This document shows, piece after piece, positions 45,031 to 56,519 of a stretch of 64,000 nucleotides of DNA (positions within the stretch are counted from its first letter, which is position 1; each line of letters begins with the position of its first letter). The translations under genes and the position numbers were made by a program. The notes under the pieces were generated by a model. That model was not told the origin of the DNA. It made no database searches and saw only the letters and a program-made list of their open reading frames with translations. The stretch comes from Mixophyes australis (Eukaryota > Chordata > Amphibia > Anura > Limnodynastidae). The stretch spans positions 43,057,824 to 43,121,823 of the forward strand of contig JAVHZZ010000009.1 of assembly GCA_036250195.1 (NCBI GenBank). The letters run 5' to 3'.

Positions 45031-46390
45031 CTATATCACATGCGGAAGTGGATTGGAGATCCCCTGGCAGCTGTCTTGCGTGGATTCCTGTGTAGCTAGA
45101 TTTGGTCCTCATGATCTCTCCTCCAGGTTTTGCTGGGTACAAAGATTACCAGGTCTACTGCGCTACTGTTACAGTAGGTGGTGTTGATATGGAATATAAT
45201 GCAGGTGGCCTTGGAGGGTACCGGTATAGATCCTGACATACCCATCTGAGATAACACTGCTTTTGCTGAACTGCGTAAGTTGGGTTGTTTTCATGAATGG
45301 CGAAATGTGGGGTTTACTTCCCTTGGCCAATTGCACTCTGAAGTTCTTTGTGCAGCTACAGCTATACTTTCCCCTCCTCATCATCTGTTTTAATCCGGTC
45401 CCTCTTAAAGTCCTGATCCATAAGGTGGGCTCCGCAAACAATATCTATTCTTTACGCTCTTGTCCTTCCATATCTTATTTTTGATAACATTATGGACATT
45501 AAAGTTAAATGCGAGGCATTCATTGGACCCTTAGATTATGAGTAATGGGTGTATGCAATGAGAAGTGCTACAGAGGCCACATTCTGTACTAGCTACCGAC
45601 AAATTCAATTAGATATTCTGCATAGGTTATACTACTCTCCTCATCCTTTGTCCCAAATGGGTGCCAGGACAGATTCTAATTCCCCTAAATGTACTATGCA
45701 ATCTGCTTCTTTCTGGCACCTACTTTGGGACTGCTCAAAGGGATCAGCTTTTTTGGTCGGCAGTGCTATTCAAAATATGGGTATTAATATTCCCCTGCTC
45801 TTCCCTAGTACTTGTATGTTTAGATTGGCTCTAGATGTATTTCTCAAAAAAAAATTTGGTCCATTATATTACCAATATATTTGTATTGCCCAAGTTTATG
45901 ATTGTCAGGACATGAATGGCTAGCGAATATCATAGTTTTCATTATTGGATTGGGTTGGTTAATGAGGTTGTAGGTCATGAGAGGTACACGTATCAATCTC
46001 GAAATACCATGCACAAATATTTCAAGGTGTGGTCCAGGTGGACTAATCCAGATTTGTGGTGCAATCATTGGTAGATTATTTCACCTAGGTGTTCTCTGGT
46101 GGTGTCTCACTCTATCTGCTCTTCTCCAGCTGTTCAGTAATGGGGATAGCTTTAAGTTCTGTAATCTTGTGCTTTCTTGTGAGCTGTACTGTTATGCTAC
46201 CACCCCCGTGCTGCTATTTTATTTTGCTGCTCTCCCTTGAATCTCTATTGCTAAAGTGTTTATTGCGTAGGACAATTTTCCATGCTATTATTTTTCTGGA
46301 CTCTAAGATTATGGATGTTGTTATGCTGCATCACAAGTTTTCTCTCTCCAATTGGTAAATATATAGTTTTAGGATGTAAGATGTTTTGTT
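45031..46390 (+). pseudogene. L1-like ORF2 C-terminal region and 3' UTR
   Basis: It resumes in phase with 36293 (LYHMRKWIGDPLA-like). The cysteine-containing C-terminal segment follows at 45550-45920 (a TFCTSYRQIQLDILHRLYY block, then a CTMQSASFWHLLWDC block), then a KYFKVWSRW end near 46015-46035. The 3' UTR runs to about 46390. Stops and shifts are numerous. This completes the L1 that starts at 31600. It lacks ORF1 and is 5' truncated. Confidence 0.85.
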
Positions 46391-46396
46391 TTTGGT

Positions 46397-48036
46397 TTGC
46401 AATGTAAAACTTTCAACAAACAAGCAGGAATGTCCCTGTATCCCAGGCAAAGCCCAGATTTGGTGTCACATACACTGAACAGCTGGATTTTGGATGGCTG
46501 GCCGCTGGACTTGCTCTTCCAGGGCATGTCAAAATGCTGAAGCCTTCTCTACTGTGGGTAACGATGGATCCTAGGGTTGCTCATAGCTTTTGCAATAGTG
46601 GACATAACTCCTCCATTAAATCATTATCAATGTCTTCATCTGCCTCATCATCATCTTCTCTATCTGTGACCCACTCCCATTCTTCCAGTTGCCTAATTGA
46701 TGTTGCCTACGTATACACAATTTCTTTAGTTGCCAATTGTTTAACCTCTGGTAAGGCTGCCCAATGATCCACTCTGTGTTGCTCTTTGTGGCCATTCCTG
46801 CACAACTTTCTGCACCTGCAATATTGTGTGAGGTCTCTAGACAGTGGTATAGCACTTAAAAAACAATGCACAAAATCAGTAACACTATGCGTGAAAGCCA
46901 GGGGGTTTACAGCACTGCACAATACACACTTATTTTACTCATCAGTGTCTCTGCTTCAAGCTCTGCTATGCATCCTCATAACAATTATGTCCAGTACTTG
47001 ATATGGCTGCTGAGCCACCATCTTTGCTCCTCTACTTATGGGTTAGGGACAAGAAGGAATGTCAGCCTGCTATGGGTGGGTTCAGAAAGTGACAAAGTCA
47101 GCGGAGGCTTCACACATGCAGCCAAACTTCGGATCTCCTGTTGGTGTACACTTTCCAGAACTTTGACCCAGGGAGCCTGTTCTGAGGCTGCATTTGGACA
47201 CCCCATCACTTAATGGAATGAAACCAATGCAAGGTGGACCAGTTGTATTCTAGCCAGGGTTTAGGTGTGTTAGGGTCACAGTTGGACCTTACGTGGTGTA
47301 CGCTGGGCAGCGTGGAGCCTGTTCTGAGCCTGTATATGAACAACCTTGCCCCGATAGGGATGAAACCAATCCGAGATGCTCCATTTGTATCCTGACCAGG
47401 TTTCAGGTGGGTTAGGATCCCAGTCGGACCTCCCGTTGGTATACACTGAGAGGAACTGAGCCTGCAAATGGACACACCTGCAACGATTGAGTTGAAACCA
47501 ATGCAGATGGTCTAATTGGATCCTGGACAAGTTGTAGGGGGGTTAGGTTCCTGGTTGGACCTTCCATTGTTGTAAATCTGACCCAGGAGAATGCTTTCGA
47601 ACACCCATGCACCAATTGGGTTGAAACAAACATAAAGCCCAGTTGGATCCTGGCAAGGTTTTAGTGTTGGTTAGGGTCTCACTCTAACCTCGCATTGGTG
47701 TATGCTGGGCAGAACTTTTACCTGGGGAGCCTGTTCTGAACTTTCCACTGGATGGATTTGGATGAAAACTTCACAGATTGGTAACATTGGGTCCCTGATA
47801 GGGCCTCTTGCTATTGTACGCTGGGCAGACTTTTGACCTGCAGAGCCTTCCAACGGATAGATTTTGATGACATTTAATATAAATACAAAAACGACACTGG
47901 GCAGCCACCTCTTGGGTGTGTTGGAAAAGTTGCTAAGCTGCTAATTATTTTTGAAAGGTTGACAGTTACATCCAACTCATTGTTAACTTAATAAATGGAA
48001 GATTTAAACCTGGGCAATGCCTAGTACTTCTGCTAG
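46397..48036 (+). mobile_element. Helitron-like element with minisatellite (plus strand)
   Basis: The 3' end reads a hairpin CTGGGC-AAT-GCCTAG, then TACTTCTGCTAG followed by T: the canonical Helitron terminus. 47100-47880 holds about six diverged units of 130 bp, homologous to the units at 26230-26720 in reverse. The left boundary is uncertain. A minus-strand open frame at 46570-46922 (acidic DREDDDEADEDIDND block) lies in the left part and is not recognised. No Rep or helicase was found. Confidence 0.6.
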
Positions 48037-48389
48037 TATAATATATATTTGATATACTAGTGAAGTGTAATAAATATGTAAAACAGACATTTCGGATAGG
48101 CCAATAGTATGTAAAACTGACATTGATGCAGATTTGGCTGCCAAAAACATCTTTCATGACAAGACAATGCAATTGAAGGTCCACATTCTGAGAAATTAAG
48201 AGGACAGAATTTGGCATTGGCAAATAATATATGTATAGATGGAGATATGATGGCTGACAATTTATGGTAGGTGATGGACTTAAAGAACCGTATAGACTGG
48301 TTAATTTTTGTTTGAATTGAATTAGAGAAAGCAAATGTAATGGTGGCAGAGTTACAAAATCCTTCATTAAGATGAAAGTGGACACAAGA
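48037..48389. other. No recognisable feature
   Basis: AT-rich, non-coding, between the Helitron end and a hAT remnant. Confidence 0.3.
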
Positions 48390-49662
48390 CCTCAACTACG
48401 GACAGCAACTTTAGTGGACATTTAAAAGATGATGATAGGCAATATTACATGGTGCATGTCAAGATGGCATTGTCCTTGTGTCCACCTATCCAACCATATG
48501 TTGAAAAGGACATACACATAGTTTAAGAAACCAAGCACTTCAGTGACAGGGACTGCCACTTTGTGGTCGAACTGCTTAATTTATTTAGGCCCAATCAAAA
48601 GCCAACTGTCACGCTTCAAAGTAAATCACAGCTATGGTGTCCAGGATGTGATGAAGCATAGGGTGTTTATTGCTAGAAAATACAAATAAATAGTACAAAC
48701 CAAATATAGTTGAAACTGTACAGGGATTTTTGATAATGACAAATTCTGGTTGCAAAGAATACTGCAGACACAGGTAGCAAGGTAAGTAGAGAGAGATCCG
48801 GAGAGGTGGTGTTAGCAGCAAAATGTAAGGGTCCGAGGGAACAGGGGCAGAGGAGAACAAAACCATAGGAAGGACAACAAAACAACAATAACCAGCACAG
48901 GAAATAGAGCGAGGCAGGTAAAAGGGAACACCCAGGTGCAGGAGATAATTAGTGAGACAGGTTAACCCCTAGTAATAACAAATGAAAAGGCATAATAGCA
49001 GCACCTCAGGTGAAAAGAGATACTAAAAATAAACATAATGAACCAAGTCCACATTCCTGGAGACATGTGTTGCTTATAAGTAGTATGTGATGCAGAGGGC
49101 TGCAGGCAGATCCTGAAGCCAACATTATGGTTGTTAAACTGAAGAATATATAGGTATGTTAACAAATGAATAATGGGCATTTGGATAACAGTAGTCACTG
49201 GTCATCTTCCTCAATAGTGACAAACAGTAATGTTATCATTACCCTCATCATCATCCTCATCAAAGATATCTACATCAATTACATTTTCATTTAAAAAAAA
49301 AAAGAAGATACACCCAGTAGGTAACTGTTACGCAGCATGTGTGACACATTGGAGAGGGTCAGGAGCAATACTTTTTGGTGAACAATTGGTGAAAATTTGA
49401 CAGTTGTGAAGAGATTATTAGAAAATAGACTGTAAATGACTGTTAATGCTATAAATAATAATATAGGAGCAAAAACAACTCAAATCACATAATATTACAT
49501 ATTTTTTACAATTTCTACTTGTATCCAGATCCAAAACCAAAGCCAAAATGAAAACATTTAATGATTTAGGGACAAAACCTGTAACAAAATCAAAACACAA
49601 AGCAGTTTTAGATCCAAAACCACATCCAAACCTAAAACATAGGGGTCAGCGTGCATCTCTAA
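48390..49662. mobile_element. hAT remnant with terminal end, split by a solo LTR
   Basis: The right end GGTCAGCGTGCATCTCTAA matches, in complement, the TTAGAGATGTTCGCTGACC end of the hAT at 37847, preceded by the same CAAAACC-rich subterminal sequence. 48440-48600 resembles the 3' UTR and 49195-49275 the acidic C-terminal coding region, both in reverse. Different orientations suggest rearrangement, as in the 37847 copy. Confidence 0.6.
48607..49117. mobile_element. Solo LTR, about 511 bp, TSD GCCAAC
   Basis: Begins TGTCACGCTTC. It shares AACACCCAGGTGC, GGTTAACCCCTA, ATAGCAGCACCTC and CAGGCAGATCCTGA with the solo LTR at 23924. The final CA is damaged. GCCAAC stands at 48601-48606 and 49118-49123. 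Confidence 0.85.
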
Positions 49663-49709
49663 TGCATATATACATATGTGAGACTGTGGTAAGATAAGTC
49701 AGTTACTCT

Positions 49710-52356
49710 CAGACAGTTCCCTAGGGAACAACCTCGGCGCTTGTAGTCAGCAGATAACCCTCAATATGGGAATGTTCTCTGGGTAACCCTGCAGCTTGGA
49801 CCACGGTTCATCAGACCGTGTTATAAACAAAAAGATACACCAAAATGTCCAGCGCTGGGAATAAACCCTCTACTTCTATATACAATTGCTTTCTATAAAA
49901 TGCACACTTGAGTCAAATACACAGATTTATTGGAACTTTGGGTTCCTACAGTAAATCACACAACTCCCAACTAGGAATCATACATACAAATGCAGACAAC
50001 GGTATATGGTATTTGCATTGTATCAATTTAGGGCTAAGCATACTAGTATAATATAACCGTTATATGTCTCATAAATTGTAGAAAGGGAGACTAATAAAGA
50101 CAACTGATAGAGACTCTACAAAATAAAAACACTCTATGTCTCCTTTTTCCATCTGATGAAACTTGTATCCATCATAAACCTTAAAAATGTGAATGCATGC
50201 ATGATTCAAAATTTGAAGATCTCAATTCATGAAAATTCTTGACTAAAAACAAAAAATAAATATAAAAAGTAAAAAAGATACGTTGTGTTAGAATGACTAC
50301 TTCGTGTGTGTCCACACCGAACAAGTGGTCTCCAGTGGAATGGAATGAAGAATCCAAAAGTACAAAATTAGGCTTGTTCCATATATATACGATAAATGCA
50401 GTTCATAATGTCCTCCTTTCTACACATATATAGAGTCTCATGGCATCGGAGACAATAAGCCTGTAGTGTAATATAATGGTTCTTACCGCATCCTGTAGCT
50501 CTCATGGAGAGGTGCAGGGAAGCGTGATTCCAATCCACATGTAAAAAGTTCTGAAGCCATCCGGACATCCGATGATGTTTCCACTAGAGAAGGTGCAGTG
50601 TCCAGTTCAAGCGTATAGGAACCGATATAATGTACTTTTGTTCCGCTTGAATACAATACCGATGAAATCGTCGGAGCATGTGTTTATCAAAGTATTATTT
50701 CTCTCCACACAGCGTTGTGTATAATAAAGAAACCTGAAGGGAAATCCTTTGCCTACTGACGCGTTTCGTCCCGTTCCAAGCAGGACTTTTTCAAAGTTAA
50801 TGCTCCGATATTCTCAGCTCCTATTTAAGGAACATAGGGGCGTGGTTATCCCCGTAAAGTATTTACATTTAAAGTGCACTCTTCCCTTTATCCCCTCTCC
50901 GCAGTCCGTTTCAAAGGACAGCTATATGGAATACTTATTTATCAGTTAGTTGTTTGTTCCACAAAATCTAGGTGATCAGATGACTTCTTGTGAAGGGTCA
51001 AAACATTTGTATCCACTCCTAAGAAGCACTTATGAAAGCCTTAAGGAGTGGAAATTCACTTCTAGTGTTTTATATGTATTTCTTCATTTTTCGCTCTTGT
51101 TCTATTAATAGTGGAACTCACCGTTCCTAAAGCAGTGTTGATTTGTTCATTCTTTCATATTATCAGATGATCCATATATATAGAGTTCCTCATATCGAAA
51201 AAAACAGGGGACCAGCCCCAATCTTCTCAGCTCCTATTCAAAGAGCATAATGGGATCACATAAAATTTATCCTAATAAAACATGTCATATAGAGTTCCAC
51301 CTTTTCAAAAAGTTCTCCAAATCCTATCTTATTGTGAATAGGCGTCATAATCATATTGATATATATCATATATCTATCATTACATACAAGGTGATAAACT
51401 AGTCACATAGCAACAAAACATTCCAGGATAGTGAAGGAGGTTCATACAGGCCCATATTCCTAGTTCTAATCATGTTCTCATTCTCAAAGATCCATGGAAT
51501 CTAAAGTCAACCGAACATAAACTTGATATTCTCATATCATATATCACACGAAAGTACATTATATCGGTTCCTATACGCTTGAACTGGACACTGCACCTTC
51601 TCTAGTGGAAACATCATCGGATGTCCGGATGGCTAAAGAACTTTTTACATGTGGATTGGAATCACGCTTCCCTGCACCTCTCCATGAGAGCTACAGGATG
51701 CGGTAAGAACCATTATATTACACTACAGGCTTATTGTCTCCAATGCCATGAGACTCTATATATGTGTAGAAAGGAGGACATTATGAACTGCATTTATCGT
51801 ATATATATGGAACAAGCCTAATTTTGTACTTTTGGATTCTTCATTCCATTCCACTGGAGACCATTTGTTCGTTGTGGACACACACAAAGTAGTCATTCTA
51901 ACACAACATATTTTTTTTACTTTTTATATTTATTTTTTGTTTTTAGTCAAGAATTTTCATGAATTGAGATCTTCAAATTTTGAATCATGCATGCATTCAC
52001 ATTTTTAAGGTTTATAATGGATACAGGTTTCATCAGATGGAAAAAGGAGACATAGAGTGTTTTTATTTTGTAGAGTCTCTATCAGTTGTCTTTATTAGTC
52101 TCCCTTTCTACAATTTATGAGACATATAAAGGTTATATTATACTAGTATGCTTAGCCCTAAATTGACATTATGCAAATACCATATACCGTTGTCTGCATT
52201 TGTATGTATGATTCCTAGTTGGGAGTTGTGTGATTTACTGTAGGAACCCAAAGTTCCAATAAATCTGTGTATTTTACTCAAGTGTGCATTTTATAGAATC
52301 AATTGTATATAGAAGTAGAGGGTTTATTCCCAGCGCTGGACATTTTGGTGTATCTT
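49710..52356 (-). mobile_element. Foldback repeat with hammerhead relic, 15-bp direct flanks
   Basis: TAAGTCAGTTACTCT is repeated at 49695-49709 and 52357-52371. Arms of about 800 bp (49833-50640 and 51556-52356) are near-perfect complements, starting with AAGATACACCAAAATGTCC and an CCAGCGCTGG palindrome. The 915-bp centre holds hammerhead relic HH5. About 105 bases at the left (49710-49832) lie outside the arm, giving the same asymmetric plan as 8087-9977. Mirrored 66-codon frames at 50368 and 51621 reflect arm symmetry, not genes. Confidence 0.75.
50755..50800 (-). ncRNA. Hammerhead ribozyme relic HH5
   Basis: On the minus strand a decayed core (TTTGAAA for CTGATGA) is followed by a helix II of GTCC/GGAC, then GAAACGCGTC. 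The ACGCGT palindrome and cleavage triplet GTC are preserved. The core loss should make it inactive. Confidence 0.5.
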
Positions 52357-52371
52357 TAAGTCAGTTACTCT

Positions 52372-52814
52372 GACTAGTCAGTTTGAGGGATTTATATTAT
52401 TATTATAACTTTTTTTATTATTATTATTATTATTATTTTTCTTTTCACTGCAAAAGTCTGTTGGGTTGCTTGTATGTTATATTATTTAAGACTATGACAT
52501 CCAAATCTTCTCTAAATATATGTTATAATTAAGCATTTTGTTTATAAACAAATTAATACACATTCTAAAGTCTATTGAAGACTAACAGCTGTGTTTGCGA
52601 TGGCAATTAAATAAACACAGGAGAAATATGTTATAATAAATTTCATAGAATTTCTTTTAAGCACTATATTAAATTATATTGATACCAACAAGATGTGTGA
52701 ACAGAATAAGTCATATGAATTGATTATTTGTTAATTTTATTTTAATTTAATTACCTTATATGTGTTTTTATTGGCTGTTTTGTATACAAAAGGAAGCAAT
52801 TGTCATGTGAACTC
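52372..52814. other. AT-rich, no recognisable feature
   Basis: It includes an (ATT)n-like run near 52400-52440. Confidence 0.3.
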
Positions 52815-52865
52815 AAGCCTCTGATGAAACCGACTTATAACAAGGTGGAGAAATGCGTAATAATT
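52815..52865 (+). ncRNA. Hammerhead ribozyme motif HH6, core strings intact
   Basis: CTGATGA (52821-52827) and GAAA (52850-52853) are present around a weak helix II (ACC/GGT). ATGCGTA follows, so the cleavage triplet would be GTA. Helix I shows a single pair. Probably a decayed copy. Confidence 0.45.
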
Positions 52866-53150
52866 TTATTTCTGAAAGGCTAGGAAAACTATCAATCTGA
52901 AAGGTGTTTATATGAATAGTGATTCATTGCCAGAGACCTAGGTAGAGATACAATCTATTGAATGTTGCGGATTGTGGATATGAAGGTAATATAAATGCTA
53001 TATGCTAATACACCACACTTCGGCTTTTGTTCTGTGTGGATCCAACTAACATTTTTAATAAAAAGGCACTCTGACTAATTGGTAACAATGAGCAGTGGTT
53101 GGACTTCTAATAGTTAACTTATTACTGGAGCAATGAAATTTGCACAAAGT

Positions 53151-53350
53151 GGGGAATTCAGTTGGCCGCGTTACTGTTAAAAGTAATGTGGCCAGTGCAT
53201 TTTTACGGTAATAGTGTGCGTAATTACCGTTATTACGGTAGCTCTAATGCCGGCTTTTTGCATGCAGCTCCCTGAGCAGCAAGCAGAAAGCCAGATTAAA
53301 ACTACCGTAATAACGGTAATAGTTTTAGCCCGGCGGTACTTGAATTCCCC
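53151..53350. mobile_element. Palindromic MITE, family A copy 2
   Basis: Ends GGGGAATTCAGTTGGCCGC and the complement of GGCGGTACTTGAATTCCCC, with interior TTACCGTTATTACGGTA inverted blocks as in 376-598. It is diverged from that copy and shows no clear target duplication. Confidence 0.75.
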
Positions 53351-54426
53351 CGAAAGAGTCCCAAGAGAGGGACTTTTTTTTGTTACAGATTCACTAACTG
53401 TGTGTCGAAGTCGTATAATTGGATGAACGAAAGTATATTGGTTAATATTGTTTTATCGTGTGATTGCACTCAGTATGCCACGCTACACGTGGCATAGCGT
53501 GATCACGGGGTAAAATGCGCGTGCACGCACACGCACTCTAACATTTAGTTATTTATATATTTCATATTTATAATGATTCCAATCCACAGTGATTTATGAG
53601 CAGATGGTATTTAGTTTATTATTAGTTTATATATTATAATTATATATACACTTTAGTGTTATTTAAGGTTCAGGTTATAGGAAATGTGTCATGTCTGGTA
53701 TCATTTTAATCCCCTGTTCATCAGCAGTTGTCCGGTTCTTTCGCCGAAGAGATCACACATTGCATACTCTAGTTAGTGATGTTAGGGAATAAAACACTTA
53801 AAGTGATACCGACTATAAAATGCTAATGGACTAGTTGTAACTGGTTTCTGGGCGGGAGAATCATCTGGAATGTTGACCTTCAGCCTTGGAGGGGGTTGTT
53901 TGAACTAGCCTATGACCTGTTTACACTGGACCCACCTGAAGTCTGGACCTATAGAAGCAAGCCACGTCATCTGCATTGTTCTCTCTGTAACACTGAGTGT
54001 ATATAATATAGCTGTGCTCCTACTGGCTTTAGTCATTCTCTGACCACAGTATTCTGGAGTGAAATACTGTTCACTGGTACCCGTGGGAGCGCAGCTAGCG
54101 CAAGCTAATGCAGCGGTATGTTTTTATCTTTTGGTATTGGCTGTACTGTATTATAATTATGTATTGAATTGTTAAATTTTACATTTGCTAAAATAAATTA
54201 TTTTTTGCCTTGGAAACACAACACAATCGCTTGTGCAATGCTTATTTGAAAACGATAGAATTACTTTAATTCGTCCCTAAGATTGATTATTACACCAGAG
54301 ATGTTTTACCAAAATATTTTTTTTCCTTCCATTAGCCTAATACAGTAGTGACCAGACTATAAAGCTATTTATCTATTATAAAGAACAAACATTTTTCACA
54401 ATGTACTGTAATAATAAGGGATATCA
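53351..54426. other. Unassigned; LTR-like promoter string near 54000
   Basis: A TGTATATAATATAG TATA-like string at about 54000 is followed by a GC-richer transcribed-looking stretch. This resembles retroviral LTR R-U5 sequence, but no boundaries, duplication or partner were found. Confidence 0.3.
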
Positions 54427-54527
54427 ATGTTAATTTAAAGCGGCAATGTCGGGACCCCGCAGGTTAAGTGTTTAAACACATAACCTGTGGGGTGGCGACA
54501 TTGCCACTTTAAATTAACACTGATGGA
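54427..54527. repeat. Near-perfect palindrome of about 100 bp
   Basis: GTTAATTTAAAGCGGCAATG and its complement flank a short centre. TTTAAAGCGGC recalls the core of family-B MITEs, so it may be the inner part of a related element. Confidence 0.7.
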
Positions 54528-54769
54528 GTTCGCACTGACGTCACACTCAACTGCCGGAGAGCTGTCCATTCGGAATGAGTTCCTGTCAGCCTGTTGGTGC
54601 CATCGGAAATCTGCAGAGTCGGTTTTCAGCAAGTGTGCGTATATTGCAATCGTTTTTTGCTGAAATCAGATTTTTGTGTAGGTGCTCTCTTTGTCGGATT
54701 TATCGTCATTGTTCAAGCGATTACCACCGTTTTTTTTCACATACTTTCCAATTGTGAAATTATTGCATG

Positions 54770-55690
54770 ACACTGCATATCTTGAGAACTTATTTAATGA
54801 TGGTTCTGAATGACTGAGGCACAAGTGAAGGCAATATTTTAAATGTCCATAGGTCAGATGGCTTATGTATTTTGATTTAATTTAATGTTCATTTGAGAGA
54901 AGGCTGCTTTGCAAAGGTCGGTTGATCCAAAAAATTCAAGCCTGGCTACCATTCTTCATGGAGTAAATTCCAGAAATTAATTTCAGAAGCTCTTGCTGTC
55001 AGAGGACTGTGACATTGCATATGGAGGATGGTGGACATTTTTGCAGAAATATCTTCAATGTCAGCATAAGCAAATGAAATCGACCTGAAACCTAGGATTA
55101 GTTCCAGATACTTAATGTATTGAAATAGTCTCTCTAGTTCTTGCCAAAGTTTGTGTACTTCAGTACAGAAAAAAATCATGTGTTTAACAACTTTCACTAT
55201 GTGTTTCTACAACCTTTGTAACATTAGGAAAGTTCCACAAAATTCCCTTTCCAAGCTATAATTTTAGAAACTGCAGTTTTGTTTTGAAAGTATTTAAGGA
55301 ACTAACTAGTTGGGTAATGATTTTATCATTTCCCTGAAGTTCAAGTTTGAAAGCATTGCAGTGAGCTGTTAAATCTGTCAAAAAAGCTAACTTGATCAAC
55401 CATGATGCATCCTGTAGTAGAAATGTTTTTTCTCCAAGTGATTCCAAATCTCAGTTATTTCAGGTAACATAGACTGGAACCTTTCTAAGAACTGTCCTCC
55501 ATCTGACATCATTATACAACAGCAGAACTTCATACCTAACTTCATTTTCTTTCAGCTGAGCTTGAAAAGTCATCTTTTCAAACTCCTTGCACGAACTGAG
55601 TTAACTACATTTGTAGTAATGTCCAGAACATCTGTCATGTTTAAAACTTTAGCACACAGTGCATTCTGATTGTTGCAATATCTGGAAACT
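54770..55690 (-). pseudogene. Charlie-type (ZBED5/GTF2IRD2-like) hAT transposase remnant
   Basis: Minus-strand frames run from 55690 downwards. A LNMTDVLDITTNVVNSVR-like block is followed by WLIKLAFLTDLTAHCN (55400-55350), then LELQGNDKIITQLVSSLNTF. The C-terminal dimerisation motif (LEFFGSTDLCKAAFSQMN, about 54940-54890) and a DMQCH end close it. This is the domesticated/Charlie branch, clearly different from the transposase at 57903. It lacks the N-terminal BED region and has several stops. Confidence 0.75.
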
Positions 55691-55744
55691 CTTGTTTTTA
55701 TGGGCAGAGTGTAAGAAACCCATTGTTCTTACCAACCATTGCTG

Positions 55745-55905
55745 ACACCCAGGCGCGGGCTGGCAGGTTTCGACCAGGGGGGCGCACAGGCGGCTGCATC
55801 ACGTGACACGCGATGCGGCCGCATCATAATGAAGCGGCTGCATCGTGTGTCATGTGATGCGGCCGCCTGTGCGCTGACGCGGCCGCATTGGATGTGGCCG
55901 CCGGT
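55745..55905. repeat. GC-rich segment with long hairpin
   Basis: GCGCACAGGCGGCTGCATCA.. (about 55781-55823) is the near-exact complement of 55831-55873, so about 41 bases per arm are separated by ATCATAA-like sequence. It is CpG-dense in an AT-rich neighbourhood. Function unknown; possibly the end of a GC-rich MITE. Confidence 0.75.
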
Positions 55906-56256
55906 AATATTTAAAAATTATTGCATAGTCCAGATAAAAGTTTCACTGCGCCTTCACCCTCATAGTTCTTGAGCCTAACTAAAGATGAGTAACATCAAAC
56001 AGTGTCTGACAGATTCCAGGATAGTGCATCTTCAACAACACACACAAACCTGCTCCATCATACGCCCACAGAAACTGCACCCTGGAGGATCATAAAAACC
56101 TCTTATCTGCAATGCAGCTCAATTCTCCCAATAAACTTGAGCCCGCAGCTTTAAGGGGAAAATGCAGATATTGTTCTAAACAGGCATCAAATGGATAGCC
56201 CAAATATAGAATTTTTAAAACACCACATATCACCAGGTTACAGTAACTGCCCGATA
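55906..56256. other. No recognisable feature
   Basis: Non-coding sequence leading to the (TATC)n microsatellite. Confidence 0.3.
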
Positions 56257-56289
56257 TATCTATCTATCTATCTATCTATCTGTATATAT
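56257..56289. repeat. (TATC)n then TGTATATAT microsatellite
   Basis: Short tetranucleotide run into which the hAT element at 56290 inserted. Its last eight bases GTATATAT form the target duplication. Confidence 0.9.
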
Positions 56290-56448
56290 TAGAGATGAGC
56301 GCACTCGGATTTCTGAAATCCGAGCCCACCCGAACGTTGCCGATCCGAGTCGGATCCGAGACAGATCCGGGTATTGGCGCCAAATTCAAATCTGAAACTG
56401 AGGCTCTGACTCATAATCCCGTTGTCGGATCTCGCGATACTCGGATCC

Positions 56449-56454
56449 TATAAA
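56449..56454 (+). promoter_or_regulatory. TATA box of the hAT promoter
   Basis: TATAAA within GATCCTATAAATTCCCC, about 160 bases inside the left end, just downstream of a CTCGCGATACTCGG block. The rearranged hAT at 44512 keeps TCTATAAG at the corresponding place, supporting a conserved promoter. Confidence 0.6.
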
Positions 56455-56519
56455 TTCCCCGCTAGTCGCCGCCATCTTCACTCGGGCATTGATCAGGGTA
56501 GAGGGAGGGTGTGTTAGGT

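Noticed and set aside
47206..47853. Several overlapping minus-strand frames of similar composition
   Set aside because: Translations of the Helitron minisatellite units.
50150..50175. Further CTGATGA strings (also 23765, 34563, 49815) as hammerheads
   Set aside because: No GAAAC plus cleavage triplet follows at a workable distance, so the core is incomplete.
53820..54230. Retroviral solo LTR
   Set aside because: It has a TATA-like string and R-U5-like sequence, but no definable TG..CA ends, target duplication or second copy in the window.
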